Assembly (NCBI RefSeq): GCF_000346465.2
Contig: NC_034010.1
Span: 10,163,638-10,227,637 of the forward strand
Origin: Prunus persica
Taxonomy: Eukaryota; Streptophyta; Magnoliopsida; Rosales; Rosaceae
Direction: 5' to 3'
Length of the DNA stretch: 64,000 nucleotides
The position numbers and the translations under genes are program-made. This document shows positions 48,201 to 62,100 of this stretch, in pieces (the first letter of the stretch is position 1; every line of letters starts with the position of its first letter). The notes under the pieces were generated by a model that ran no database searches, was not told the origin of the DNA, and worked only from the letters and a program-made list of their open reading frames with translations.

Positions 48201-51200
48201 GAAGTGGTTGGTATATTGCATAGTTCTAAAGATTGGATTTCACTCAAAATCAACCAAATGACTCCTCCCACCATATTATTATGTTCTCCAAGTTTTGGAC
48301 TCAATCTGATATCAATTGGTCCATGAAATTGGACAATTCAGGTTCGTACAATGCTCGTTCTGAAATGTGTGGTTGGTGTATTGCATTTTTCTAGAGATTG
48401 GATTTCATTGAAAACCATCCAAATGACTCCTCCCACCGTATTATGATATTCGCCAAGTTTTGGACTCAATCCGATATCAATTGGTCCACGAAATTGGACA
48501 ATTCAGATTCTTACGAAGTTCGTTCTGAAATGGAGTGGTTTGTGTATTGCATTGTTCAACAGATTGGATTTCACTCAAAACCAATCAAATGACTCCTCCG
48601 ACCATATTATGATGTTCCCCAAGTTTTGGGCTCAATCCGGTATCGATTTGTCCAAGAAATTGGACAATTCAGGTTCGTACGAGGTTGGTTCTAAAATGAA
48701 GTGGTTGGTGTGTTGCATAGTTCTAGAGATTTGATTTCACTCATAACCTACAAAATGACTCCTCCCATAATATTATGATGTTCCCCAAGTTTTGGACTCG
48801 ATCCGATATAGATTTATCGATGAAATTGGACAATTTAGGTTCGTACGAAGTTCATTCTGAAATGGAGTGGTTGGTGTATTGCATAGTTTTGGAGATTGGA
48901 TTCCACTCAAAACTCACCAATGACTACTCCAACCCTATTATCATGTTCACCAACTCTTGGACTCAATCTGATATCGATTCGTCCATGAAATCGGACAATT
49001 CAGGTTCGTATGAAATTGGACAATTTAGGTTCGTACGAAGTTCATTCTGAAATGTAGTGGTTGGTGTGTTGCATAGTTTTAGAGATTGGATTCCACTCAA
49101 AACTCACCAATGACTCCTCCCACCATATTATGATGTTCCCCAAGTCTTGGACTCAATCTGATATCGATTCGTCCATGAAATCGGACAATTCAGTTCGTAC
49201 GAAGTTAGTTCTGAAGTGGAGTGGTTGGTGTATTGAATAGTTTTAGAGATTGGATTTCACTCCAAACTCACCAAATGACTCCTCCCACCGTATTATGATG
49301 TTCCGCATGTTTTGGATCGAATCCGATTGGTCCGTGAAATTGGATAATTCAGGTTCGTACGAAGTTCGTTCTGAAATAGAGTGGTTGGTGTATCGCATAG
49401 TTCTAAAGATGGGATTTCACTCAAAACCTACCAAATGACTCCTCCCATCATACTATGATGTTCCCCCAGTTTGGACTCAATCCGATATCGATTCATCCAT
49501 GAAATTGGACAAATCAGGTCCGAACGAAGTTCGTTCCTAAAAGGAGTGATTGGTGTATTGCATAGTTTTAGAGATTCGACTTCCGTCAAAACCCACCAAA
49601 TCACTCCTCCCACCATATTATGTTGTTCCCCAGGTTTTGGACTCAATACGATATCCATTGGTCCATGAAATTGGACAATTCAGGTTCGTACGAAGTTCGT
49701 TCGAAAATGGAGTGGTTGGTGTATTGCACAGTTTTAGAGATTGGGTTTCACTCAAAACCCACCAAATGACTCCCCCCACCATATTATGATGTTCCCCAAG
49801 TTTTGGACTCAATTCGATATCGATTGGTCTATGAAATTGGACAATTCAGGGTCGTACGAAGTTCTTTCTGAAATGGAGTGGTTTGTGTTTTGCATAGTTT
49901 CAGATATTGGATTTCACTCAAAGAGCACCAAATGACTCCTCCCGCCATATTATGATGTTCCCCAAGTTTTGGACTCAATCCGATATCGATTGGTCCGTGA
50001 AATTGGACAATTTCGGTTCGTACGAAGTTCATTCTAAAATGCAGTGGTTGGTGTATTGCATAGTTTTAGAGATTGGATTTTGCTTAAAACCCACCAAATC
50101 ACTCCTCCCATCATATTATGTTGTTCCCCAAGTTTAAGACTCAATCCGATATCGATTGGTCCATAAAATTGGACAATTTAGGTTCGTACGAAGCTCTTTC
50201 TGAAATGGAGTGGTTTGTGTTTTGCATAGTTTTAGATATTGGATTTCACTCAAGGAGCACCAAATGAATTCTCCCAATATACTATGACATTCCCCAAGGT
50301 TTGGACTCAATCCGATATTAATTGGCCCATGAAATTGGACAATTCAGGTTCGTACGAAGTTTGTTCTGAAATGGAGTGGTTGATGTATTACAAACTTTTA
50401 GAGATTCGATTTCACTCACCAAATCACTCCACCCACCACATTATGATGTTCCCCACGTTTTGGACTCAATCCGATATCGATTGGTCTGTGAAATTAGACA
50501 ATTCTGGTTCGTACGAAGTTCGTTCTGAAATGGAGTGGTTGGTGTATTGCATAGTTTTAGAGATCGGATTTCACTCAGAACTCACCAAATGACTTCTCCC
50601 ATCATATTACGATGTTTCCCAAGTTTTGGACTCAATCCGATATCAATTGGTCCATGAAATTGGATAATTCAGGTTCGTACGAAGTTCGTTCTGAAATGGA
50701 GTGGTTTGTCTTTGGCATAGTTTAAGATATTGGATTTCACTCAAAACTCACCAAATAACTCCTCCCACCATATTATGATGTTCCCCCCGTTTTGGACTCA
50801 ATCCGATATCGATTGGTTTGTGAAATTGGATAATTCAGGTTCCCACAAAGTTCGTTCTGAAATGGAGTGGTTGGTGTTTTGCATAGTTTTAGATATTGAA
50901 TTTCACTCAACATTCACCAAATGACTCCTCCCACCGCATTATAATGTTCCCCAAGTTTTGGACTCAATCCGATATCGATTTATCGATGAAATTGGACAAT
51001 TCAGGTTCCCACGAAGTTCGTTCCGAAATGGAGTGGTTGCTGTATTGCATAGTTTTAGAGATTGAATTTCACTCAAAACCCACCAGATGACTCCTCCCAC
51101 CACATTATAATGTTCCCCAAGTTTTGGACTCAGTCCGATATCGATTTATCGATGAAATTGGACAATTATGGTTCCTACGAAGTTCGTTCCGAAATGGAGT

Positions 51201-52618
51201 GTTTGGTGTATTGCATAGTTTTGGAGATTGAATTTCACTCAAAACCCACCAGATGACTCCTCCCACCATATTATGACGTTCCACAAGTTTTGGACTCAAT
51301 CCGATATCGATTTGTCCATGAAATTGGACAACTCAGGTTCGTACGAAGTTTGCTCTGAAATGGTCTGGTTGGTGTATTGCATTGTTTTAGAGATTGGATT
51401 TGACTCAAAACAAACAAAATGACTCCTCCCACCATATTATGACGTTCCACAATTTTGGACTCAATCCGATATCGATTTGTCCATGAAATTGGACAATTTA
51501 GGTTCGTACGAAGTTTGCTCTGAAATGGTGTGGTTGGTGTATTGCATAGTTCTAGAGATTGGATTTCAATCCAAAGTCACCAAATGACACCTCCTACTAT
51601 ATTAGGATGTTCCCCAAGCTTTGGACTCAATCCGATATCGATTGGTCCATGAAATTGGACAATTCAGGTTCGTACGAAGTTCATTATAAAATGAAGTGGT
51701 TGATGTTTTGCATAGTTTTAGAGATTGGATTTCACTCAAACAACACCAAATCATTCCTCCAACCATATTATGGAGTTCCCCAAGTTTTGGACTCAATCTG
51801 ATCTCCACTGGTCCATGAAATTGGACAATTCAGGTTTGTATGAAGTTCGTTCTAAAATGGAGTGGTTGGTGTATTGCACAGTTCTAGAGATTGGATTTCA
51901 CTCAAAACCAACCAAATGACTCCTCCCACCATATTATGATGTTGCCGAAGTTTTAGACTCAATCCGATATCGATTGGTCCAAGAAATTGGACAATTCAGG
52001 TTCTTACGATTTTTCTTCTGAAATGTATTGGTTGGTGTATTGCACAGTTCTAGAGAATGGATTTCACTCAAAACCAACTAAATGACTCCTCCCACCATAT
52101 TATGATATTTCCCAAGTTTTGTACTGAATCCCATATCGATGGGTCCATGAAATTGGACAATTCAGGTTCATACAAAGTTCGTTCTGAAATGGAGTGGTTG
52201 GTGTATTGCGTACTTTTAGAGATTGTATTTCACTAAAAACCTACGAAATGACTCCTCCCACAATATTATGATGTTCTCCCAGTTTTGGACCCAATCCGAT
52301 ATCGATTGGGCCCTGAAATTGGACAATTCATGTTCATACGATTTTTGTTTTGAAATAGAGTGGTTGGTGTATTGCATAGTTTTAGAGATTGGATTTCACT
52401 CAAAATTCACCAAATGACTCCTCCCACCATATTATGTTGTTCCCCAAGTTTTGGACTTAATCCGATATCGATTGGTCCAAGAAGTTGGACTATTCAGTTT
52501 CGTACGAAGTTCGTTCTGAAATGGAGTTGTCGGTGTATTGCATAGTTCTAGAGATTGGATTTCACTCAAAACCAACCAAATGACTCCTCCCACCATATTA
52601 TGATGTTCCCCATGTTAA

Positions 52619-52644
52619 GGACTCAATCCGATATCGATTGGTCC
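52619..52644 (+). other. Satellite dyad element, example copy
   Basis: In the consensus monomer (positions 67-92) the arms GGAC...CAAT and ATTG...GTCC flank the 8-bp palindrome CGATATCG. One unpaired T and one unpaired C interrupt an otherwise self-complementary 26-bp stretch. It recurs, with changes, in most monomers of the window. A role in hairpin or cruciform formation or in binding a dimeric protein is inferred, not shown. Confidence 0.7.
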
Positions 52645-52664
52645 ATGAAATTGGACAATTCAGG

Positions 52665-52674
52665 TTCGTACGAA
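52665..52674 (+). other. Satellite palindrome TTCGTACGAA, example copy
   Basis: This perfect 10-bp palindrome lies at monomer positions 113-122, its centre 37 bp from the centre of the dyad. It is kept in many monomers but lost in two recurrent variants, TTCGTACGATTTTTG and TTCCCACGAAG. Confidence 0.7.
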
Positions 52675-54896
52675 GTTCGTTCTGAAATGGAGTGGTTGGT
52701 GTATTGCATAGTTTTAGAGATTGGATTTCACTCAAAACTCACCAAATGACTCCTCCCACCATATTATGGTGTTCCCCAAGTTTTGGAGTCAATCCGATAA
52801 CGATTGGTCCATAAAATTGGACAATTCAGGTTCGTACGAAGTTCGTTCTAAAATGGAGTGGTTGGTGTATTGCATAGTTCTAGAGATTGGATTTCACTCA
52901 AAACCAACCAAATGACTCATCCCACCATATTATGATGTTCCCCGTGTTTTGGACTGAATCCGATATCGATTGGTCCAAGAAGTTGGACTATTCAGTTTCG
53001 TACGAAGTTCGTTTTGAAATAGAGTGGTTGGTGTATTGCATAGTTTTAGAGATTGGATTTCACTCAAAACTCACCAAATGACTCCTCCCACCATATTATG
53101 ATGTTCCTCAAATTTTGGGCTCAATCCGATATCAATTTGTCCAAAAAATTGGACCATTCAGGTTCGTACGAAGTTCGTTACGAAATGGAGTGGTTGTTGT
53201 ACTGCATAGTTCTAGCGATTGGATTTCACTCAAAACTTACCTCAAAACTTACCAAATGACTCCTTCCCCCATATTATGATGTTCCCCAATTTTTGTACTC
53301 AATCCGATATCGATTGGTCCTTGAAATTCAACAATTCAGGTTCGTATGAAGTCCGTTCTGAAATGGAGTGGTTAGCGTATTGCATTGTTCTAGAGATTGG
53401 ATTTCACTCAATACGTACCAAATGACTCATCCCACCATATTATGATGTTCCCAAAGTTTTGGACTCAATCCGATATCGATTGGTCCATGAAATTGGACAA
53501 TTGAAGTTCTTACGAAGTTCTTTCTGAAATGGAGTGGTTGGTGTACTGCATAGTTGTGGAGATTGGATTTGACTCAAACACAGCCAAATGACTCCTCCCA
53601 CCATATTATGATGTTCCCCAAGTTTTGGTCTCAATCTGATATCGATTAGTCCAAGAAATTGGACAATTCATGTTCGTACAAAGTTTGTTCTGAAATGGAA
53701 TGGTTGGCGTATTGCATTATTCTAAAGATTGGATTTCACTAAAAACCAACCAAATGACTCCAACCACCGTATTATGACGTTCCCCAAGGCGTTGTTCTAG
53801 AGATTCAATTTCACTTAAAACTAACCAAATGACTCTTCCCGCCATATTATGACGTTCCCCTGGTTTTGGTCTGAATCCGATATCAATTTGTCGAAAAAAT
53901 TGGAGAATTCGGGTTCGTAAGAAGTTTGTTATGAAATGGAGTGGTTGGTGTATTGCATAGTTTTAGAGTTTGGATTTCACTCAAAACTCACCAAATGACT
54001 CCTCCCACCATATTATGATGTTCCCCAAATTTTGGGCTCAATCCGATATCAATTTGTCCAAAAAATTGGACCATTCAGGTTCGTACGAAGTTCGTTCTGA
54101 AATAGAGTGGATGGTGTATTGCATAGTTCTAGAGATTGGATTTCACTCAAAACCAGCCAAATGACTCCTCCCACCATATTATGATGTTCCCAAAGTTTTG
54201 GACTCAATCCGATATCTATTGGTCCAAGAAATTGGACAATTCAAGTTCATACGAAGTTCGTTCTGAAACGGAGTGGTTGCTATACTGCATAGTGCTAGAG
54301 GTTGGATTTCACTCAAAACCTACCAAATGACTCATCCCACTAATAAGGTCATAATTTCACACATTTGCATGCCTTCTTTGCTTAGTAATTTTGTTTAGTT
54401 TCTGTATATTTTTAGTCTCTTACCTATGTTTGTGTGTTTTGTAGGTTAAGACAGAAATGGGATGACATTTGATACAATTCATGCATCTTAAGTGCTGATT
54501 GGCATAAGAGGAAAATGAGCTTAAAGACAAAACCAATTTGACCCACACTCCTTGTCAGTCCAGTTTCGTAGGTCATTTTGCAGGCCTCATGTCAGCACAT
54601 TACACAGGTAGGATGAGGAGACATCCTTGATAGAAGTTGTTCCAATGGGTGTCTGTTATAACATATCCAAATTTCAGCCCAATTGGATAAATCTGGAGCA
54701 CGTCAAAGACTGAACTAAGTTCACAAAAAAGTCATGTTGGCTGCCATCACATTTAATGTGGCTACATCCCTAGAGCCATGTGCTACACATTAGAGCAGCC
54801 ACACATGGGAGACAAATCAGTATGGGAACTCAAAAAGATGAACAAAAGTCAAGCTTTCCATAAAGAAACCAAGAAAAGTCCACCAAAGCATGTATT

Positions 54897-54969
54897 TGGC
54901 AGCTGGAGCAGTTGGCAAGTATGGGCAGCTGGAGCAGTTGGCATGTATGGGCAGTTGGAGCAGTTGGCA
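54897..54969 (+). repeat. 26-bp tandem repeat in LTR family 2, copy 3
   Basis: The array is the same as at 45066-45138, with two full and one partial unit, differing by single bases. Confidence 0.8.
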
Positions 54970-55029
54970 GCAGCTAAGAGAGGTGTGCTTCACCAGCCAA
55001 AAGGGACGACGAAATTGCACTCAACACTC

Positions 55030-55037
55030 TATAAATA
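55030..55037 (+). promoter_or_regulatory. TATA box of LTR family 2, copy 3
   Basis: TATAAATA occurs in the same context as in the copy at 44521 and is intact. Confidence 0.65.
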
Positions 55038-56105
55038 GAAAGCTGCACACTCATTCATAGAGGCAGACACACACATTCACTTCATCCATTACTCTCATAC
55101 ACACATTCAGATTCACCACAAAGAGAGAAGAAAGCTTGGAGCTGTCCTGGGAACTACATTGCTGTCATCTAGTTCTTCTCCTCTCTTTATCCTATCTATG
55201 TATTTCTTATTTTCTGTATTCATACTTATGTCTAACTAATCCATTTAGTTAGGGCTTAGGATGAAGCTCTAGTCATAAATATTCAATGTTTTGGATGATT
55301 TTATAGTTAATTGATTTCCTTGCTTTTATTATCAAGTTGTTAATCTCCAGTTTATTATGTGCTTGATGTATGTTTCTTGGAGTAGCTAACTAGGATTTTA
55401 TGCATCTAGCACAGGTTGGGAAGGGGTTTGGATTCACCAATTCTAAGAATCATTCAAGGGGTTAATAACCATAGGTTGACTAGGATAGATACCATGTTCT
55501 AGGACTTGTGTGATTATCATATTCTCATGGAGCTTAATGACTCTTGTATGCTTTATTCTAAGTAGATACCATGCTTAGATTGCATATTAGAGATCACGGG
55601 TTGTGTAGATACCATGCACGATTACATGCCTTAGGAGAATCATGCATCCTGTAACTAGATACCATAGGCTTGTATGCGATAATCTATTGTTGATGAAGCT
55701 TGAGTCAATTTCTATGCATTCATATCTTGGATAGGAAAACTAGTGGTGGATTCCAAGGCTCTAACACCTCTCAATCATTGTTTCACAACTTATTGATTGC
55801 TGCCAGTGTTTACTTTCGAGCACTTTCATTTCACTTTCTTCTTTTCAATTCAACAACAAAGCCCCCCATTTCGAGTGCGTGTGTGGCGCTAGGATTCTGT
55901 CTTAGACCTTGAGTAATTACTAAGAGGCATTATTGAATTCGACCTTGCCTTTAGCTAGTTAGTCAGTTTCTTTGTTCTATGTCTTTCAAGAATTGGGATC
56001 GACCTCGAATTTACACAGGCTATACTATAAACGGTTCTTGTACTTGCGAGAATTAAAGTTGCTGTTTTTAATAACTCATTTTAGTTGTTTAGAATAGTCA
56101 CAACA

Positions 56106-59100
56106 CCCACCATATTATGATGTTCCCTAAGTTTTGGACTCAATCTGATATCGATTGGTCCAAGAAATTGGACAATTCAGGTTCGTACGAAGTTCATTCT
56201 GAAATGGAGTGGTCGGTGTATTGCATAGCTCTAGAGATTGGATTTCACTCAAAACCAATCAAATGACTCCTCCCACCATATTATGATGTTCCCCAAGTTT
56301 TGGAGTCAATCTGATATCGATTGGTCCAACAAATTGGACAATTCAGGTTCGTACCAAGTTCGTTCTGAAATGGATTCGTCGGTGTATCGCATAGTTCTAG
56401 AGATTGGATTTCACTCAAAACCAACCGAATGACTCCTCCCACCATATTATGTTGTTCCCCAAGTTTTGGACTCAATCCGATATTGATTGGTACAAGAAAT
56501 TGGACAATTCAAGTTCGTACGTAGTTCGTATTGAAATGGAGTGGTCGGTGTATTGCACAGTACTAGAGATTGGATTTCACTCAAAACCCACCAAATGACT
56601 CCTCCCACCATATTATGATGTTCTCCAAGTTTTGGACTCAATTAGATATCGGTTGGTCCAAGAAATTGGATAATTCAGGTTCTTACGTAGTTTGTTTGAA
56701 ATGGAGTGGTCGGTGTATTGCATAGTTCTAGACATTGGATTTCACTCAAAACCAACCAAATGACTCCTCCCACCATATTATGATGTTCCCCAAATTTTGG
56801 ACTCAATCTGATATCGATTTGTCTAAGAAATTGGACAATTCAGGTTCGTATGAAGTTCGCTCTAAAATGGAGTCGTTGGTGTATTGTATCGTTCTACAGA
56901 TTGGATTTCACTCAAAACTGACCAAATGACTTCTCCCACCATATTATGATGTTCCCTAAGTTTTGGACTCAATCCGATATGGATTGGTCCATAAAATTGG
57001 ACAATTCAAGTTCGTACGAAGTTTGTTCTGAAATGGACTGGTTGGTGTATTGCATAGTTTTAGAGATTGGAGTTCACTCAAAAACTACGAAATGACTCCT
57101 CCCACCATATCATGTTCCCCAAGGTTTGGAGTCAATCCGATATCGATTGGTCCCTAAAATTGGAAAATTCAGGTTCGTACGAAGTTCGTTCTTAAATGGA
57201 GTGGTTGGTGTATTGCATAGTTCTAGAGATTGGATTTCACTCAAAATCATCAAAATGACTCCTCCCACCATATTATGATATTCCCCAAGTTTTGGACTCA
57301 ATCCGATATCGCTGGGTCCCTGAAATTGGACAATTCAGATTCGTACGAAGTTCGTTCTGAAATAGAGTGGTTAGTGTATTGCATAGTTCTAGATATTGGA
57401 TTTCACTCAAAATCAACCAAATGACTCCTCCCACCATATTATAATATTCTCCAAGTTTTGGACTCAATCTGATATAGATTGGTCCATGAAATTGGACAAT
57501 ACAGGTTCGTACGAAGTTCGTTCTAAAATGGTGTGGTTGGTGTATTGCATTTTTCTAGAGAATGGATTTCACTGAAAAGCATCCAAATGACTCCTCCCAC
57601 CATATTATGATGTTCCCCAAGTTTTGGGCTCATCCGATATCGATTGGTCTAAGAAATTGGACAATTCAGGTTCGTATGAAGTTCGTTCTGAAATGGACTG
57701 GTTGGTGTATTGCATAGTTTTAGAGATTGGATTTCACTCAAAACCTATGAAATGACTCCTCCCTCCATATCATGTTCCCCAAGTTTTGGACTCAATCCGA
57801 TATCGATTGGTACATGAAATTGGACAATTCAGGTTCGTACGAAGTTCATTCTGAAATGGGGTGGTTGGTGTATTGCATAGTTCTGGAGATTGGATTTCAC
57901 TCAAACACAAAATGACTCCTCCCACCATATTATGATATTCCCCAAGTTTTGGACTGAATTCGATATCGATTGGTCCATGAAATTGGACAATTCAGGTTCG
58001 TGCGAAGTTGGTTCTGAAAAGAAGTGGTTGATGTATTGCATAGTTCTAGAGACTGGATTTCACTCAAAACCTACAAAACGACTCCTCCCACCATATTATG
58101 ATGCTCCCCAAGTTGCTCAATCCGGTATCGATTTGTCCAAGAAATTGGATAACTCAGGTTCGTGTGAAGTTCGTTCTAAAATGAAGTGGTTGGTGTATTG
58201 CACAGTTCTAGAGAATGGATTTCACTCAAAACCTACCAAATGACTACTCCCACCATATTATGTTGTTCCTCAAGTTTTGGGCTCAATCCGGTTTCAATTT
58301 TTCCAAGAAATTGGACAATTCAGGTTCGTGTGAAGTTCGTTCTGAATTGAAGTGATTGCTGTATTGCACAGTTCTAGAGATTGGATTTCACTCAAAATCA
58401 ACCAAATGACTCGTACCACCGTATTATGATATTCCACAAGTTTTGGACTCAATTCGATATCCATTGGTCCGTGAAATTGGACAATTCAGGTTCGTATGAA
58501 GTTGGTTATGAAATGAAGTGGTTGATATATTGCATAGTTCTGGAGACTGCATCTCACTCAAAACCTATGAAATGACTCCTCCCACCATATTATGATGCTC
58601 CCCAAGTTTTGGACTCAATTCGATATCAATAGGTCCGTGAAATTGGACAATTCAGGTTCGTACGAAGTTCGCTCTGAAATAGAGTTGTTGGTGTATTGCA
58701 TTGTTCTAGAGATTGGATTTTGCTGAAAACCAACCAAATGACTCCTCCCACCATATTATGTTGTTCCCCAAGTTTTAAACTCAATCCGATATCGATAGGT
58801 CCACGAAATTGGTTAATTCAGGTTCCTGCGAAGTTAGCTCTGAAATGGAGTGGTTTGTGTACTGCATTGTTCTAGGGATTGGATTTCACTCAAAACCAAG
58901 CAAATGACTCCTCCGACCGTATTACGATGTTCCCCAAGTTTAGGGCTCAATCCGGTTTCGATTTGTCCAAGAAATTGGACAATTCAGGTTCGTACGAAAT
59001 TGGTTCTAAAATGAAGTGGTTGGTGTAGTGTATAGTTCTAACATTGGATTTCACTCAAAATCAACCAAATGGCTCCTCCCACCATATTATGATATTCCCC

Positions 59101-62100
59101 AAGTTTTGGACTCAATCCGATATCGATTAGTTCATGAAATTGGACAATTCAGGTTCGTACGAAGTTCGTTGTGAAATGGTGTGGTTGTTGTATTGCATTT
59201 TTCTAGAGATTGGATTTCACCGAAAACCATCCAAATGACTCCTCCCACCGTATTGTGATATTCGCCAGGTTGTGGACTCAATCCGATGTCAATTGGTCCA
59301 TGAAATTGGACAATTCAGGTTCGTACGAAGTTCATTCTGAAACGGAGTGGTTGGTGTATTACATAGTTTTAGAGATTGGATTTCACTCAAAACCTACCAA
59401 AGGACTCCTCCCACGATATTATGATGTTCCCCAAGTTTTCGACTCAATCGGATATCGATTGGTCCAAGAAATTGGACAATTCGGGTTCGTATGAATTTCA
59501 CTCTGAAATGGAGTGGTTGGTGTATTGCATAGTTCTAGAGATTGGATTTCACTCAAAACCTACCAATTGACTCCTCCCACCGTACTATGTTGTTCCCCAA
59601 GTTTTGGACTCAATCCGATATCGATTGGTCCATGAAATTGGACATTTCAGTTTTGTACGAAGTTCGTTCTGGAATGGAGTGGTCGGTGTATTGCATAGTT
59701 TTAGAGATTCGATTTCACTGAAAACCTACCTAATGACTCCTCCCACCAAATTATGATGTTCCCCAAATTTTGGACCCCATGCGATAACGATTGGTCCATG
59801 ATATTGCACAATTCAAGTTCTTACGAAGTTCGTTTTGCATAGTTTTAGATATTGAATTTCACTCAAAGAGCACCAAATGATTCCTCCCACCATATTATGT
59901 TGTTCCCCAAGTTTTGGACTCAACCCGATATCGTTTGGTACATGAAATTGGACAATTCAAGTTCGTACAAAGTTTCTTCTAAAGTGGAGTGGTGGGTGTA
60001 TTGCGTAGTTTTAGAGATTGGATTTCACTCGAAACTCACCAAATGACTCCTCCCACCATTTTATGATGTTCCCCAAGTTTTGGACTCAATTCGATATGGT
60101 TTGGTCCATGAAATTGGACAATTCAGGTTCGTACGAAGTTCGTTCTGAAACGGAGTGGTTGGTGTATTGCATAGTTTTAGAGATTCGATTCCACTCAAAA
60201 CGTACCTAATGACTCCTCCCACCATATCATGGTGTTCCCCAAGTTTTGGACCCAATCCGATATGGATTGGTCCACGATATTGGACAATTCACGTTCTTAC
60301 GAACTTCGTTCTAACATAGAGAGGTTTGTGTTTTGCATAGTTTTAGATATTGGATTTCACTCAAAGAGCACCAAATGACTCCTCCCACCATATTATGATG
60401 TTCCCCAAGTTTTGGACTCAATCTGATATCGTTTGGTTCATGAAATTGGACAATTCAGGTTCTTACGAAGTTCGTTCTGAAATTGAGTAGTTGGTGTATT
60501 GCATAGTTCTAGAGATTGGATTTCAATCAAAACCTACCAAACGACTCCTCCCACCATACTATGATGGTGCCCACGTTTTGGACTCAATCCGATATCGATT
60601 GGTTATTGAAATTGGACAATTCTGGTTCGTACGAAGTTCGTTCTAAAATGGAGTGGTTGGTGTATTGCATAGTTTTAGTGACTGGATTTCCCTCAAAACT
60701 GACCAATTGACTCCTCCTACCATATTATGATGATCCCCAAGTTTCGGGCACAATCCGATATCGATTGGACCTTGAAATTGGACAATTCAGGTTCGTACGA
60801 TGTTTGTTCTGAAATGGAGTGGTTGGTGTATTGCATAGTTCTAGAAATTGAATGTCACTCAAAACCTTCCTAATGATTCCTCCCACCATATTATGATGTT
60901 TCCCAGGTTTTGGACTCAATCTGACATCGATTGGTCCATGAAATTGGACAATTCAGTTTCGTACGAAGTTCGTTCTGAAATGGAGTGGTTGTTGTATTGC
61001 ATAGTTTTAAAGATTGGATTTCACTTAAAACTCACCAAATGACTGCACCCACCATAGTAGAATGTTCCCCAAGTTTTGGGCTCAGTCTGATATCGATTGG
61101 TCCATAAAATTGGACAATTCGGTTTCGTGCGAAGTTCGTTCTGAAATGGAATGGTTGGTGTTTTGCTTAGTTTTAGGGGTTGGATTCCACTCAAAACTCC
61201 CGAAATGACTCATCCCACCATATTATGATGTTCCCCGAGTTTTGGGCTCAATCCGATATAGATTGGTCCATGAAATTGGACAATTCGGTTCGTACGAAGT
61301 TCATTCTGAAATGGAGTGGTTGGTGTTTTGCATAACTTTAGAGATTGGATTTCTCTCAAAAAGCAACAAATGACTCCTCCCACCATATTATGGAGTTTCC
61401 CAACTTTTGCACTCAATCCAATATCGATTGGTCCATGAAATTGGACAATTCAGGTTCGTACGAAGTTCGCCCAAAACTGGACAATTCAGGTTCGTATGAA
61501 ATTGGACAAAAGGTGTGCTTGGTGTATTGCATTGTTTTAGTGATTGGATTTCACTCAAAACTCCCCAAAAGACTCCTCCCACCCTATTATCATGCTCCCC
61601 AAGTTTTGGACTCAATCCGCTATCGATTGGTAAACGAAATTGGACAATTCAGGTTCGTACGAAGTTCGTTCTGAAATGGAGTGATTGGTGTGTTGCATAG
61701 TTCTGTAGATTCGATTTCACTCCAAAGTCACCAAACGACTCCTCCCTCCATATTATGATGTTCCCCAAGATTTGGGCTCAATCCGATATCGATTGGTCCA
61801 TGAGTTTGGACAATTACGGTTCGTACGAAGTTTGTTATTTAATGGAGTAATTTGTGTTTTTCCTAGTTTGAGATATTGGATTTCACTCAAAGAGCACCAA
61901 ATGTCTCCTCCCACCATATTATGATGTTCCCCAGGTTTTGGACTCAATCCGATATCGATTGGTCCATGAGTTTGGACAATTACGGTTCGTACGAAGTTCG
62001 TTTTGAAATGGAGTAGTTTGTGTTTTGCATAGTTTTAGATATTGGATTTCACTCAAAGAGCACCAAATGACTCCTCCCACCATATTATGATGTTCCCCAA

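Larger units (their letters stand above)
52555..53256 (+). repeat. Run of near-consensus type B monomers
   Basis: Four consecutive monomers here are close to the consensus, spaced 166 bases apart, and alternate CAAAACCAACC with CAAAACTCACC after the start point. They are useful as reference units. The dyad is at 52619-52644 and the palindrome TTCGTACGAA at 52665-52674. Confidence 0.8.
46314..54340 (+). repeat. 166-bp tandem satellite, block 5 (A-like, then B)
   Basis: About 48 monomer equivalents. The first approximately 1.4 kb right of the LTR is type A or A/B hybrid (GTGGTCGGTG, CCCCAAATTTTGAACTC, CCAAGAAATTTGAC), an island inside type B territory. From about 47.7 kb it is type B. Irregular monomers are at 47755 (about 35 bases lost), 48984-49035 (small duplication), 53229-53252 (CTCAAAACTTAC twice) and 53785 (about 95 bases lost). 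No gene is seen. Confidence 0.96.
54341..56105 (+). mobile_element. Solo LTR family 2, copy 3 (1765 bp)
   Basis: The ends, phase in the monomer and 5-bp duplication (CCCAC at 54336-54340 and 56106-56110) are the same as for the copy at 44521. Both copies start TAATAAGG and both lack the roughly 32 bases present in the copy at 33626. This copy has lost about 45 bases near 55990 (the GGAACCAAGTTACC region). It contains no coding domains. Confidence 0.93.

Noticed and set aside
52665..52685. Possible CENP-B box (TTCG...A..CGGG) at TTCGTACGAAGTTCG.
   Set aside because: The first TTCG and the central A match, but the CGGG part is TTCG, so the core required for CENP-B binding is absent. Plants also lack a clear CENP-B orthologue.
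44521..56105. The pair of LTRs at 44521 and 54341 read as the two LTRs of one 11.6-kb retrotransposon.
   Set aside because: The DNA between them is satellite, not gag-pol, and each LTR has its own complete CCCAC duplication.
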